Of a DNA stretch of 43,456 bases, positions 16,939-24,903 are shown piece by piece (position 1 is the stretch's first letter; each line of letters begins with the position of its first letter). The position numbers and the translations under genes are program-made. A model generated the notes under the pieces. It did not search any database. It had not been told where the DNA came from and was given only the letters and a program-made list of their open reading frames with translations. Source of the DNA: an uncultured Oscillospiraceae bacterium (GTDB lineage Bacteria; Bacillota; Clostridia; Oscillospirales; Ruminococcaceae); NCBI GenBank assembly GCA_934466455.1, contig CAKSLF010000015.1:1-43456 (forward strand). Direction: 5' to 3'.

Positions 16939-17489
16939 ATGATGAGCACCGTCTATACAAGCCTTGGCACTATGCGGCGGTTATCGCCGTGCTCGTGATA
17001 AGAGCCGCAGTCAAAAACCGCTTTTCTGCAAGGATATTCGTTGTCGTTTGGGCTGCAATAATGGTATGGCCGCTGCTTCTGTTTAATTTTTCCGCCGATT
17101 TGAGCATATATAAATTTCTGCCGAAAAAGTTGAGCACGACTGCGGAACCTTTCGTGAGCACGGTGGCGCAGCCTTACGAAAGCACCATTCCTCTCATACC
17201 CGGCAATAAACTGTATCCCGTAGAAAATTCGCATTATACCGCCGAAATTGCACAAAAAAGAGCTGATGCTCAAAGCAAAAGCAGCTTGAGCACCGAGCGT
17301 ATTTTTTAAGCGTAAGGCTTTTTGGAGCAACGGTTACGGCGGCGTATATTATAGTAAAAAAAGATGCTTATAGGCATAGAAAACAAGGATTTACTGCTTG
17401 ATGAAAGAGAAATTTATACCGCACGGATTGTTACATCTGAGAACGGCACTACGCATATAGAAGCTCCGCATAAAAACGGCAAAAGCTAA
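16939..17489 (+). pseudogene. blaR1-like (M56 antirepressor) remnant, multiply frameshifted and truncated
   Basis: An ATG at 16939 with GGAGA upstream opens a frame of 19 codons that stops. The adjacent frame continues as HYAAVIAVLVIRAAVKNRFS, then ARIFVVVWAAIMVWPLLLFN, which resembles the first two membrane spans of M56/BlaR1 sensors. That frame stops at 17309; a third frame then reads VRLFGATVTAAYIIVKK, like the third span. A last frame at 17364-17489 reads IENKDLLLDEREIYTARIVT. The zinc-protease HExxH and the penicillin sensor are absent. Decay of a beta-lactam sensing module is the best reading. Confidence 0.65.
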
Positions 17490-17509
17490 ACACAATCTTC
17501 TGCGGAATA

Positions 17510-17543
17510 AATAACGGGGCGGCAAAACCGCCCCCGTTATTTT
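17510..17543 (+). terminator. Terminator before asnS
   Basis: AATAACGGGGCGG, loop CAAAA, CCGCCCCCGTTATTTT with one bulged C. It ends transcripts from the blaI-blaR1 relic. Confidence 0.85.
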
Positions 17544-17569
17544 ATATTATGCAGGGGAAAATATTTTTC

Positions 17570-17598
17570 TTGCAAATAGCCTGTTTCTGTGCTATATT
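17570..17598 (+). promoter_or_regulatory. Promoter of asnS
   Basis: TTGCAA (17570-17575), 17 bases, TATATT (17593-17598), 37 bases before the start codon. Confidence 0.75.
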
Positions 17599-17634
17599 AG
17601 GGTGTAATATTATTATTTATTTGAGGTGATCAAA

Positions 17635-19029
17635 ATGAAAAGAACGGAGCTGAGGCTTGTTTTTGCCTCCCCGGAAAAGTACGCCGCAGAGCCGGTTAAA
17701 ATTTGCGGCTGGCTGCGCACTTCCCGTAACTCCAAATCGGTGGGCTTTATTGAACTTAACGACGGCACCTGTTTTTCTAATTTGCAGGTTGTTTATGAAG
17801 AGAATAAGGTCAATAATTTCAAAGAGGTCACCAAGCTTAATGTAGGCTCCGCCGTTTCTGTAACCGGAAAAATCATCCTTACTCCGGAAGCAAAGCAGCC
17901 CTTTGAGCTTCATGCCAATGAAATTATAATCGAGGGCGAATCCACCCCCGATTATCCTCTTCAGAAAAAGCGTCACAGCCTTGAGTATCTGCGCACCATT
18001 GCACATTTGCGTCCCCGCACAAACACCTTCTCTGCGGCTTTCCGTGTACGCAGCGCAGCGGCATTTGCAATTCACCAGTTCTTCCAGAGCAGGGGCTTTG
18101 TATATGTTCATACCCCGCTTATTACCGGTTCCGACTGCGAAGGTGCTGGCGAAATGTTCCGTGTAACCACCCTCGACCCCTCCGACCCGCCGCGCAATGA
18201 GGACGGAAGCGTTGATTTCAGCCAGGATTTCTTTGGAAAGCCCACCGGACTTACCGTTTCCGGTCAGCTTGAGGGCGAAGCCATGGCGATGGCTTTCAGC
18301 AACATCTACACCTTTGGTCCCACCTTCCGTGCGGAAAAATCCTATACCCAGCGTCACGCCGCAGAATTTTGGATGATAGAGCCGGAAATTGCATTTGCCG
18401 ACCTTGAGGATGAAATGCAGCTTTCCGAGGATATGATAAAGCATATTTTCCGCTATGTTCTCGACAGCTGCCCCCGTGAAATGAAATTCTTTAATGATTT
18501 TTACGACAAAGGGCTTATCGAAAGACTTGAAAGCATCTGCAACGCAAGCTTTGCAAGAGTTGATTACACCGATGCGGTAGAAATGCTTGAAAAGGTCAAA
18601 GACCGCTTTGAGTACCCAGTATATTGGGGCTGCGACCTCCAAACCGAGCACGAGCGTTATCTTACCGAGGAAGTTTATAAAGCTCCTATCTTTGTTACAA
18701 ACTACCCCAAGGAGATAAAAGCATTCTATATGCGCCAAAACGACGACGGAAAAACCGTTGCCGCAGCGGATTTGCTTGTTCCGGGCGTAGGCGAAATTGT
18801 CGGCGGAAGCCAGCGCGAGGAACGCCTTGATGTTCTTCTTGACCGCATAAACGAGCTTGGACTTAAAGAAGAGGATTATAGCTGGTATCTCGACCTGCGC
18901 CGTTTTGGCGGCTGCAAGCACGCCGGTTACGGTCTTGGCTTTGAACGAATTATTATGTATCTTACGGGAATCCAAAATATCCGTGATGTTATTCCTTTCC
19001 CGAGAACCACAGGTTCCGCAGAATTTTAA
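17635..19029 (+). CDS. asnS: Asparaginyl-tRNA synthetase
   Basis: Class IIb synthetase charging tRNA-Asn. The ATG at 17635 is five bases after GAGGTGAT; an in-frame GTG at 17626 lies inside that site and is rejected, giving 464 residues. The N-terminal OB-fold has VKICGWLRTSRNSKSVGFIE; the catalytic core has the class II FRVRSAAAFAIHQFFQSRGF region, the motif 2 FGPTFRAEKSYTQRHAAEFW and the motif 3 GLGFERIIMYLTG. The AsnRS insertion TTLDPSDPPRNEDGSVDFSQ is present. No T-box or other leader is seen; it has its own promoter and terminator. Confidence 0.97.
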   Translation: MKRTELRLVFASPEKYAAEPVKICGWLRTSRNSKSVGFIELNDGTCFSNLQVVYEENKVNNFKEVTKLNVGSAVSVTGKIILTPEAKQPFELHANEIIIEGESTPDYPLQKKRHSLEYLRTIAHLRPRTNTFSAAFRVRSAAAFAIHQFFQSRGFVYVHTPLITGSDCEGAGEMFRVTTLDPSDPPRNEDGSVDFSQDFFGKPTGLTVSGQLEGEAMAMAFSNIYTFGPTFRAEKSYTQRHAAEFWMIEPEIAFADLEDEMQLSEDMIKHIFRYVLDSCPREMKFFNDFYDKGLIERLESICNASFARVDYTDAVEMLEKVKDRFEYPVYWGCDLQTEHERYLTEEVYKAPIFVTNYPKEIKAFYMRQNDDGKTVAAADLLVPGVGEIVGGSQREERLDVLLDRINELGLKEEDYSWYLDLRRFGGCKHAGYGLGFERIIMYLTGIQNIRDVIPFPRTTGSAEF

Positions 19030-19038
19030 CGCACTTAT

Positions 19039-19069
19039 GCCCGCCGGTAAATTCCGGCGGGCAGCTTTT
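19039..19069 (+). terminator. Hairpin between asnS and the aminotransferase gene
   Basis: GCCCGCCGG, loop TAAATT, CCGGCGGGC, then AGCTTTTAATT. The T-run is short, so read-through to the next gene is possible. Confidence 0.7.
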
Positions 19070-19097
19070 AATTACAACAGAGAAAGGCTTGTTTTGT

Positions 19098-20393
19098 ATG
19101 AAGAAATACGGTGATATGACCGCCGCAGAGCTGCTTTTTGAAAAAGAGCTTTTGCAAAAGCGGTATGACGAAAAAAAATCTCTTGGACTAAAGCTTGATA
19201 TTTCCCGGGGCAAGCCCTGCCCGGAGCAGCTTGCTCTTTCCCTACCTATGCTTGACCTTGTAAACAGCAAAGCCGAAAGCTTCAAATGTGAGAGCGGCTT
19301 TGATGTGCGAAACTACGGAATGGTTGAGGGCATTCCCGAATGCCGCCGCCTTTTTGCTGAAATCATCGGTGCGGAACCGGAAGAAGTAATTGTCACCGGC
19401 AACAGCTCGCTCAACCTTTTCTATGATCTTATCGTTCATGCCGTTTGTCACGGCGTTCCCGGCGGAAAGCCCTGGAGCGAATGTAAAGAGCGTAAGCTCC
19501 TCTGCCCTGCTCCCGGATATGACAGGCATTTTGCCGTCGGCGAATACTTTGGTTTTGAACTTATCACCGTGCCGATGAAGTCCGACGGTCCCGATATGGA
19601 TACGGTCGAAAAACTTATAAAAGACCCGTCTGTAAAGGGCATTATCTGCGTCCCCAAATATTCCAATCCGGGCGGAATTTCTTACTCCGAGGAGGTCGTA
19701 GAGCGTTTTGCGAAGCTTTCTCCTGCCGCTCCGGACTTCCGCATTTTCTGGGACAACGCCTATGTGGTACACGACCTCTACCCCAACGGCGAAAAAGACG
19801 AGGTTCCCTCCCTTTTGAAAGCGTCAAAACGGTTTGGGCACGAAGATATGGTCTATATGCTCGGCTCTACAAGTAAAATAACTTTTCCGACCGCCGGTCT
19901 TGCGGCGATGGCTGCTTCCGCAGCGAATATTGCCGACCTAAAGCGTATGCTTTCCTTCCAAAACATCGGCCCGGACAAGATAAACCAGCTTCGCCATGCA
20001 CTTTTCTTCAAGAACAGAGAGGGCGTGCTCAAGCATATGGCAAAACAGGCGGAAATTATCCGTCCTAAATTTGAGGGTATGCTTTCCGTGCTAAAAGCCG
20101 AACTTTCCGGTCTTGGTATTGCAAGCTGGAACGAACCAAGGGGCGGATATTTTATCGCCGCAGAGCTTCTTCCCGGAACGGCAAAGCGCACGGTGGCTCT
20201 TTGTAAAGAAGCGGGGCTTACCTTAACCGGCGCAGGCTCCGTATATCCCTACGGAAAAGACCCGGCAGACAGTGTTTTGCGTATTGCGCCAACCTTTGCC
20301 CCGCTTGAAGACATTCCCGCAGCCGCAGAGCTTTTCTGTATCTCCGCAAGACTTGCGGCAGCCGAAAAGCTTTTCTGCGAAAAGGAGGATTGA
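19098..20393 (+). CDS. Aspartate aminotransferase-type PLP enzyme (MocR-like class I/II)
   Basis: Cytosolic fold-type I transaminase. The ATG at 19098 follows an AAAGG site at about ten bases, giving 431 residues. The substrate-binding element SRGKPCPEQLAL near residue 36, LLCPAPGYDRHFAV, the cofactor Asp-Asn in FWDNAYVVHDLYP and the Schiff-base lysine in MLGSTSKITFPTAG are visible; the C-terminal Arg that binds the substrate carboxylate lies in VLRIAPTF. It matches the family PF12897, described as aspartate aminotransferase in some bacteria. Its stop overlaps the maf ribosome binding region, so the two are cotranscribed. Confidence 0.88.
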   Translation: MKKYGDMTAAELLFEKELLQKRYDEKKSLGLKLDISRGKPCPEQLALSLPMLDLVNSKAESFKCESGFDVRNYGMVEGIPECRRLFAEIIGAEPEEVIVTGNSSLNLFYDLIVHAVCHGVPGGKPWSECKERKLLCPAPGYDRHFAVGEYFGFELITVPMKSDGPDMDTVEKLIKDPSVKGIICVPKYSNPGGISYSEEVVERFAKLSPAAPDFRIFWDNAYVVHDLYPNGEKDEVPSLLKASKRFGHEDMVYMLGSTSKITFPTAGLAAMAASAANIADLKRMLSFQNIGPDKINQLRHALFFKNREGVLKHMAKQAEIIRPKFEGMLSVLKAELSGLGIASWNEPRGGYFIAAELLPGTAKRTVALCKEAGLTLTGAGSVYPYGKDPADSVLRIAPTFAPLEDIPAAAELFCISARLAAAEKLFCEKED

Positions 20394-20395
20394 AA

Positions 20396-20947
20396 ATGTA
20401 TATTCTTGCTTCCGGCTCTCCCCGCCGGCGTGAGCTTATGAACCTTATTACAAAGGATTTTTTCTGCGAGGTTTCCGGCTGTGACGAATTTGTGCCGAAG
20501 GGCACTCCTCCGGAAAAAATTCCGGGGCTTCTTGCGGAACAAAAGGCTCTTGCCGTTGCAAAAAAGCACCCCGACGATGTTGTTATCGGTTCCGATACCA
20601 TAGTTGTTCTCGATGGGCGTGTTTTTGGCAAACCGAAGAACCCTGATGATGCGGCTTCCATGCTCCGCACGCTTTCCGGAAGAACACATACCGTATATAC
20701 CGGCGTTGCCGTTGTTGAGCACGGTGATGTTCGCTCCTTTGTGCAACGGGCAGATGTTGAGTTTTTCGAACTTTCCGATGAATTTATCAGCCAATATGTC
20801 GCCACCGGCGATCCTCTGGATAAAGCCGGCGCATATGGCATACAGGGACCCGGTGCGCTGCTTATAAAGGGCATTGTGGGCGATTATTACAATATTATGG
20901 GCTTTCCCGTTGCGGCTATTGCACGCTTTCTTGGGCTTGTTCCATAA
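20396..20947 (+). CDS. maf: Maf family nucleoside-triphosphate pyrophosphatase
   Basis: Hydrolyses dTTP/UTP or modified nucleotides to monophosphates and is linked to septum formation. The 183 residues start MYILASGSPRRRELM, the Maf signature; the ATG at 20396 is six bases after AAGGAGGA. Other family markers are GSDTIVVLDGRVFGKP, LSGRTHTVYTGVAV and AGAYGIQGPGALLIKGIVGD. It starts two bases after the aminotransferase stop. The following terminator separates it from the convergent zapA-dut pair. Confidence 0.95.
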   Translation: MYILASGSPRRRELMNLITKDFFCEVSGCDEFVPKGTPPEKIPGLLAEQKALAVAKKHPDDVVIGSDTIVVLDGRVFGKPKNPDDAASMLRTLSGRTHTVYTGVAVVEHGDVRSFVQRADVEFFELSDEFISQYVATGDPLDKAGAYGIQGPGALLIKGIVGDYYNIMGFPVAAIARFLGLVP

Positions 20948-20960
20948 AAACGGATATTAA

Positions 20961-20992
20961 AAAAACGGGGGCGTATTGCGCCCCCATTTTTT
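20961..20992. terminator. Bidirectional terminator between maf and dut
   Basis: AAAAAC-GGGGGCG, loop TATTG, CGCCCCC-ATTTTTT. Confidence 0.88.
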
Positions 20993-20998
20993 ATTCAT

Positions 20999-21439
20999 CT
21001 ATTTACCTGTTGAACCAAAGCCGCCCGTTCCTCTTTCGGTGTCGTCAAGCTCATCCGACGGAACAAAGCTTGCCGCCGCAACCGGCATAATTGCCATTTG
21101 TGCGATTCTGTCGCCCGGATTTACGGTATATTCCTTTGCGGAATGGTTATACAGTCCCACGCAAACCTCTCCCCGGTAATCCGAATCGATTACTCCGACC
21201 CCGTTGGAGGGGATTATTCCGTGCTTAATTCCAAGACCGCTTCTTGCAAAAATAAATGCGGCAAAACCCTTTGGAACAGCCATTGCAAAGCCGGTAGGGA
21301 AAACAACGGTTTCCCACGGAGCAATTACCGCAGGCTTATCTATACATGCGCAAAGGTCGGCTGCCGCCGAGCCCTCCGTCGCAATTTTCGGAACCGCCGC
21401 ACCGCTTCGCAGAATTTTTATTTTTATCTCAAACTCCAT
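20999..21439 (-). CDS. dut: Deoxyuridine 5'-triphosphate nucleotidohydrolase (dUTPase)
   Basis: Trimeric enzyme converting dUTP to dUMP, keeping uracil out of DNA. The 146-residue product begins MEFEIKIKIL; a longer in-frame start lies inside zapA and is not needed. All five motifs are present: I SAAADLCACID, II RSGLGIKHGI, III GVIDSDYRGEV with the catalytic Asp, IV GDRIAQMAI, V RGTGGFGSTG. The ATG overlaps the zapA 3' end by 11 bases, with GAGGAG upstream, so the pair is coupled. The C-terminal motif V is complete. Confidence 0.96.
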   Translation of the reverse strand: MEFEIKIKILRSGAAVPKIATEGSAAADLCACIDKPAVIAPWETVVFPTGFAMAVPKGFAAFIFARSGLGIKHGIIPSNGVGVIDSDYRGEVCVGLYNHSAKEYTVNPGDRIAQMAIMPVAAASFVPSDELDDTERGTGGFGSTGK

Positions 21440-21779
21440 ATTTCTTTTTAATCTCCTCAAGTTCTTTTTTGAGCTTATCGGCGCGGCGGTTTGCTTCGTC
21501 AACCTCCATACGGGCCTTTGCGGTATCGCCGATATACTCCTTTAGCTGAGAACGGATATGGTCGCTGTTGGAGCTTTCTTTTTTATATTCGTCGAGGTAG
21601 GCTATTGCACAAAGCACAAGAGCATCGTTCATCGAAAGGGCAGGGTTCTTCTCGTTAAGTGCGGCAATGTCGCCGGAGATTTCCGTTGCAAGGTCGTGAA
21701 CATAGCCCTCCTGCTCGGTGGTCATAACGGTATAATTGCTTCCTGCTATCTCTATTTTTATCTTTTTGGGTTGGTCCAT
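21429..21779 (-). CDS. zapA: Cell division protein ZapA
   Basis: Small cytosolic protein that crosslinks FtsZ protofilaments at the division site. The 116-residue form begins at the ATG at 21779, seven bases after AGGAGG; an adjacent ATG at 21782 would add one Met with only four bases of spacing. The N-terminal beta-sheet KKIKIEIAGSNYTVMTTEQE and the DIAALNEKNPALSMNDALVL helix are typical, and a C-terminal coiled-coil rich in Glu and Lys follows. First gene of the zapA-dut pair. Confidence 0.9.
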   Translation of the reverse strand: MDQPKKIKIEIAGSNYTVMTTEQEGYVHDLATEISGDIAALNEKNPALSMNDALVLCAIAYLDEYKKESSNSDHIRSQLKEYIGDTAKARMEVDEANRRADKLKKELEEIKKKYGV

Positions 21780-21816
21780 CATTTTTCCTCCTGAAAAAGT
21801 TATTTGCAACATTATA

Positions 21817-21845
21817 ATTATATATCTTTTCTTGCGCCGTGGCAA
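21817..21845 (-). promoter_or_regulatory. Promoter of zapA-dut
   Basis: On the minus strand TTGCCA (complement of 21840-21845), 17 bases, TATAAT (complement of 21817-21822). Confidence 0.8.
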
Positions 21846-21936
21846 CCTGTTTTCCGCCGAAAATTATGCTTTTGATGCAGACAAATACAAACACGGAGCA
21901 TAAAATGTATAAAGTCATTTTTCGGAGGGATTTTTT

Positions 21937-22467
21937 ATGACGCTTATTGATATTCCTTACAACAGAGCCGCCGCAGTTGAATATGCCAACCGTTGGGCAT
22001 ATTTTCGCAACCCGGAATTTTTTGATTTCAGCGAGCTTGGCGGCGACTGCACAAGCTTTGCAAGTCAATGCATTCTTGCCGGCGGCGGAGTTATGAACTT
22101 TACTCCCACCTTTGGTTGGTATTACATAGGGCTTAACGACCGTTCCCCTGCATGGACGGGAGTTAAATATTTGTTTAATTTTCTTACCACAAATACCGGC
22201 ATCGGACCTTACGGGCACCGTGCGGAGCTTTCTGAAATTATGCCCGGCGATATTTGCCAGCTTATTCTTGATGAGGACGATTGGCAGCATACCCCGGTTA
22301 TAACTTCCATAGACGGCGACCGTCCAAGCTTTGAAACGGTCCGTGTAGCCGCTCATTCTTATGACTGCAACTGTCGCCCGCTTTCGAGCTATAAAATTTC
22401 CTCTGCCCGCTTTGTACACATAGACGGCGTTCGTACAATGCAGCCGGAGGGCTTGCCGGAGGAATAA
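21937..22467 (+). CDS. Amidase-like domain protein (Amidase_6 type), no signal peptide
   Basis: The 176-residue protein matches the putative amidase domain PF12671, a papain-like cysteine hydrolase fold. YNRAAAVEYANRWAYFRNPE opens the domain, the candidate nucleophile is the Cys of GGDCTSFASQC, and a histidine follows in WQHTPVI, with an acidic residue later. It is the bare domain: no signal peptide or cell-wall-binding repeat, unlike many secreted relatives, so it may be cytosolic or exported another way. CGGAGGG is nine bases before the ATG. It stands alone between the zapA promoter and the small RNA region. Confidence 0.82.
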   Translation: MTLIDIPYNRAAAVEYANRWAYFRNPEFFDFSELGGDCTSFASQCILAGGGVMNFTPTFGWYYIGLNDRSPAWTGVKYLFNFLTTNTGIGPYGHRAELSEIMPGDICQLILDEDDWQHTPVITSIDGDRPSFETVRVAAHSYDCNCRPLSSYKISSARFVHIDGVRTMQPEGLPEE

Positions 22468-22493
22468 TTTTTTCAAAAAGTGTATTTATACTA

Positions 22494-22522
22494 TTGACAG
22501 TTGTGTTTATACAGTGTATAAT
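22494..22522 (+). promoter_or_regulatory. Perfect consensus promoter without a downstream gene
   Basis: TTGACA (22494-22499), 17-base spacer, TATAAT (22517-22522). Both hexamers are perfect. No coding frame with a ribosome binding site follows before the terminator at 22651. Confidence 0.93.
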
Positions 22523-22528
22523 TTTGCT

Positions 22529-22681
22529 ACATTAAAGAAATAAAGTCTTTTTCATTGTTTTACACTTTCCCTTTTATCGGGGCGAAGCTTTTCGCCCCGA
22601 TACCTGTTCAAAAAATCTTTCTTTCCTTACTTTCTTTTATATTTCTACGGAAAAAACCGGCTGCAAAAGCCGGTTTTTTTT
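22529..22681 (+). ncRNA. Candidate pyrimidine-rich small RNA
   Basis: Between the consensus promoter and an intrinsic terminator lies a segment of about 150 bases with no credible reading frame. It holds a perfect 11-bp hairpin (ATCGGGGCGAA at 22576-22586, loop GCTT, complement at 22591-22601) flanked by single-stranded C/U-rich tracts such as ACTTTCCCTTTT and CTTTCTTTCCTTACTTTC. Such tracts are complementary to Shine-Dalgarno purines, as in known C-rich regulatory RNAs of Firmicutes. It does not show tmRNA, RNase P, SRP or 6S features. Transcription start is inferred as about seven bases after the -10. Confidence 0.7.
22651..22681 (+). terminator. Terminator of the small RNA candidate
   Basis: AAAAAACCGGCT, loop GCAAA, AGCCGG then eight T. 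Confidence 0.92.
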
Positions 22682-22885
22682 CTTTTTTGCCGATAAAGGA
22701 GCTGCCTTTTCTCAAATGTAACCCTTTTCTTTATCTGTAACCGTTTTTTCCTTGAGTTTTACCAAACTGGTTTTGAACTGTAACCAAAGGTTTTCCGCTT
22801 AATCACAAAACTTACACATAAGAACCGTATTATATAACCAGAGCAAGAGAGATGTTGGTTTTGAGCAGACTGACAAATCGAAATT
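22682..22885. other. Non-coding stretch with three TGTAACC repeats
   Basis: No gene is supported here. TGTAACC occurs at 22718, 22736 and 22779, with TTTTACCA and AACCAAAGGTT nearby. A second transcript could run through this part to the terminator at 22886-22917, but I see no convincing promoter of its own. Confidence 0.4.
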
Positions 22886-22917
22886 AACGGCGAGTCGAAA
22901 GACCCGCCGTTTTTTTG
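22886..22917 (+). terminator. Second forward terminator
   Basis: AACGGCG, A/C mismatch, GTC, GAAA tetraloop, GAC, CGCCGTT, then T-run. Confidence 0.8.
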
Positions 22918-22929
22918 TACTTTGTGCAG

Positions 22930-22966
22930 AAAAAAAACGCAGCGAAGAATCGCTGCGTTTTTTATT
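22930..22966. terminator. Terminator downstream of rny, bidirectional
   Basis: AACGCAGCGA, loop AGAA, TCGCTGCGTT, with A-run before and T-run after. Confidence 0.9.
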
Positions 22967-22975
22967 CTGTAATTA

Positions 22976-24586
22976 TTATTTTGCGTAATCAACGGCTCTG
23001 CTTTCACGTACAAGATGAACCTTTATCTGACCGGGATAATCAAGCTCGGCTTCGATTTTTTCGGCAATTTCCCTTGCAAGAAGTACCATATGGTCATCAT
23101 CAACAAGCTCCGGCTTTACGATTATGCGGATTTCCCGTCCTGCTTGAATTGCAAAGCAATTATCGACGCCCTGGAAGGAATTTGCGATTTCCTCAAGCTT
23201 TTCAAGACGCTTGATGTAATTTTCAAGATTTTCACGGCGGGAACCGGGTCTTGCTGCGGAAATGGCGTCCGCTGCCTGAACAATCCAAGCAATAGTTGTG
23301 CGAGGCTCAACATCGTTATGGTGTGCTTCTATTGCATGAATAACAGCTTCCGGCTCCTTATACTTTTTGGCAACATCAACGCCTATGCTGATGTGGCTTC
23401 CCTCAATTTCATGGGTAAGAGCCTTGCCTATATCGTGGAGCAAGCCCGCACGGCGAGCCATATTCACATCAACTCCGCCCATTTCGGCGGCAATCATTCC
23501 GGAAAGCTGAGAAACCTCTATTGAGTGCTGAAGCACATTCTGACCATAGCTGGTTCTGTAACGCATACGACCGAGCAAGCGCACTATCTCCGGTGCAATA
23601 CCGTGTACGCCGCATTCAAGCACTGCTCTTTCGCCGTCCTGCTTAATCTTTGCATCAACCTCACGGCGAGCTTTTTCAATGGTTTCCTCAATTCTTGCCG
23701 GGTGAATGCGCCCGTCTTGAATAAGCTTTTCAAGGCTAAGGCGGGCAATCTCTCTGCGAACGGGGTCAAAGCAGGAAATTGCGATTGCCTCCGGCGTATC
23801 ATCGATGATAAGATCGACTCCGGTTATGGTTTCTATCGCACGGATATTGCGTCCCTCTCTGCCGATAATTCTGCCTTTCATTTCATCGCTTGGCAGCGGA
23901 ACGACGGAAACTGTTGCTTCCGCAACATAATCGGGTGCGCAGCGTGCAAGAGCGGTTCCGAGGATTTCTCTTGCTTTCTCGTCTGATTCATCCTTGAGCT
24001 GCTGCTCATACTGCATAATGCGCAGAGCCTTTTCGTGGGAAAGCTTTGCATCCATATCGGAGAGAAGCTGTGCCTTCGCCTGCTCTTCGGAATATCCGGA
24101 AATTCGTTCAAGCATATCAAACTGGCTCTTTTTAATCTGCTCCGCCTCCGAAAGACGGGCTTCGGCAGCCTTCAGTTTTTCCTGAATCTGCTCTTCTTTT
24201 TTGTCAAGGTTGTCTGATTTTTTATCAAGTGATTCTTCCTTTTGCTGAAGTCTGTGTTCCTGACGCTGAACCTCCGCTCTGCGGTCCTTTATCTCCCGTT
24301 CCGCATCGGTGCGGAGCTTGTGTATCTCGTCTTTTGCTTCAACAAGGGCTTCTTTTTTTCGGCTTTCAGCTGTTTTGATTGATTCGTTTACAATGCGTCT
24401 TGCTTCTTCTTCGGCGGAGCCAAGCTCTGCTTCTGCAACTTTGCGTCTATATGCGACACCCAAAGGGAAGGCGATTACTAAACCAACGACCAAAGCAATA
24501 AAACCAATGATTACGCAAGCCAAAACATTTTCGGGTTTCATTTCCGAAAATATGCTAAGGCCTTTAACAAAGGTCAAAAATTCCAT
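22976..24586 (-). CDS. rny: Ribonuclease Y
   Basis: Membrane-anchored endoribonuclease that initiates mRNA decay in Firmicutes. The 536 residues show an N-terminal membrane span (VLACVIIGFIALVVGLVIAF, about 20-40), a long charged coiled coil (about 50-210), a KH domain with GRIIGREGRNIRAIE and an HD domain with HSIEVSQLSG, LLHDIGK and HHNDVEP. The length is typical (about 520). The start at 24586 has only a distant AAAGGA; the ATG at 24541 (MKPENV) is an alternative that keeps the anchor. Own promoter at 24657-24685. Confidence 0.96.
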   Translation of the reverse strand: MEFLTFVKGLSIFSEMKPENVLACVIIGFIALVVGLVIAFPLGVAYRRKVAEAELGSAEEEARRIVNESIKTAESRKKEALVEAKDEIHKLRTDAEREIKDRRAEVQRQEHRLQQKEESLDKKSDNLDKKEEQIQEKLKAAEARLSEAEQIKKSQFDMLERISGYSEEQAKAQLLSDMDAKLSHEKALRIMQYEQQLKDESDEKAREILGTALARCAPDYVAEATVSVVPLPSDEMKGRIIGREGRNIRAIETITGVDLIIDDTPEAIAISCFDPVRREIARLSLEKLIQDGRIHPARIEETIEKARREVDAKIKQDGERAVLECGVHGIAPEIVRLLGRMRYRTSYGQNVLQHSIEVSQLSGMIAAEMGGVDVNMARRAGLLHDIGKALTHEIEGSHISIGVDVAKKYKEPEAVIHAIEAHHNDVEPRTTIAWIVQAADAISAARPGSRRENLENYIKRLEKLEEIANSFQGVDNCFAIQAGREIRIIVKPELVDDDHMVLLAREIAEKIEAELDYPGQIKVHLVRESRAVDYAK

Positions 24587-24656
24587 TGGTGACTTATATG
24601 TCCTTTCTATATATTAAACGCAAAATATATATGAAATATATTTCACAGATAATATA

Positions 24657-24685
24657 ATAATATAATATTCCGGAGCCGCTGTCAA
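24657..24685 (-). promoter_or_regulatory. Promoter of rny
   Basis: On the minus strand TTGACA (complement of 24680-24685), 17 bases, TATTAT (complement of 24657-24662). It leaves a leader of about 65 bases, AT-rich, without clear structure. The remainder of the 317-base gap up to 24903 is AT-rich and shows nothing else I can support. Confidence 0.82.
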
Positions 24686-24903
24686 GAAATTTTGAACAGA
24701 TATGAAAGTTTGGCGGCTTTTTTCTTCATTTTAGACGCCCAAAATTTATAAATTACGATTTAATATATTCTAAAGTATTATACTTGTGATTTGTTTTTCA
24801 ATTATTTTGCCATCCGTGCAAGAATTTTTAGCTTTTTGCTCACCTTATATTTGTACCCGCAAAACGGATATTTCTATTTGCTGTTTTTAAGGAGATAATT
24901 TTT

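Noticed and set aside
17617..18975. Long open frame (about 450 codons) on the minus strand inside asnS
   Set aside because: It is antisense to a complete synthetase with all motifs. It has no ribosome site or domain and arises from the GC pattern of the sense codons.
22529..22681. 6S RNA, tmRNA, SRP RNA or RNase P RNA at the small RNA locus
   Set aside because: It lacks the long bulged duplex of 6S, the tag frame and tRNA-like ends of tmRNA, the SRP GGAAGGAAGC-type loop and the RNase P core.
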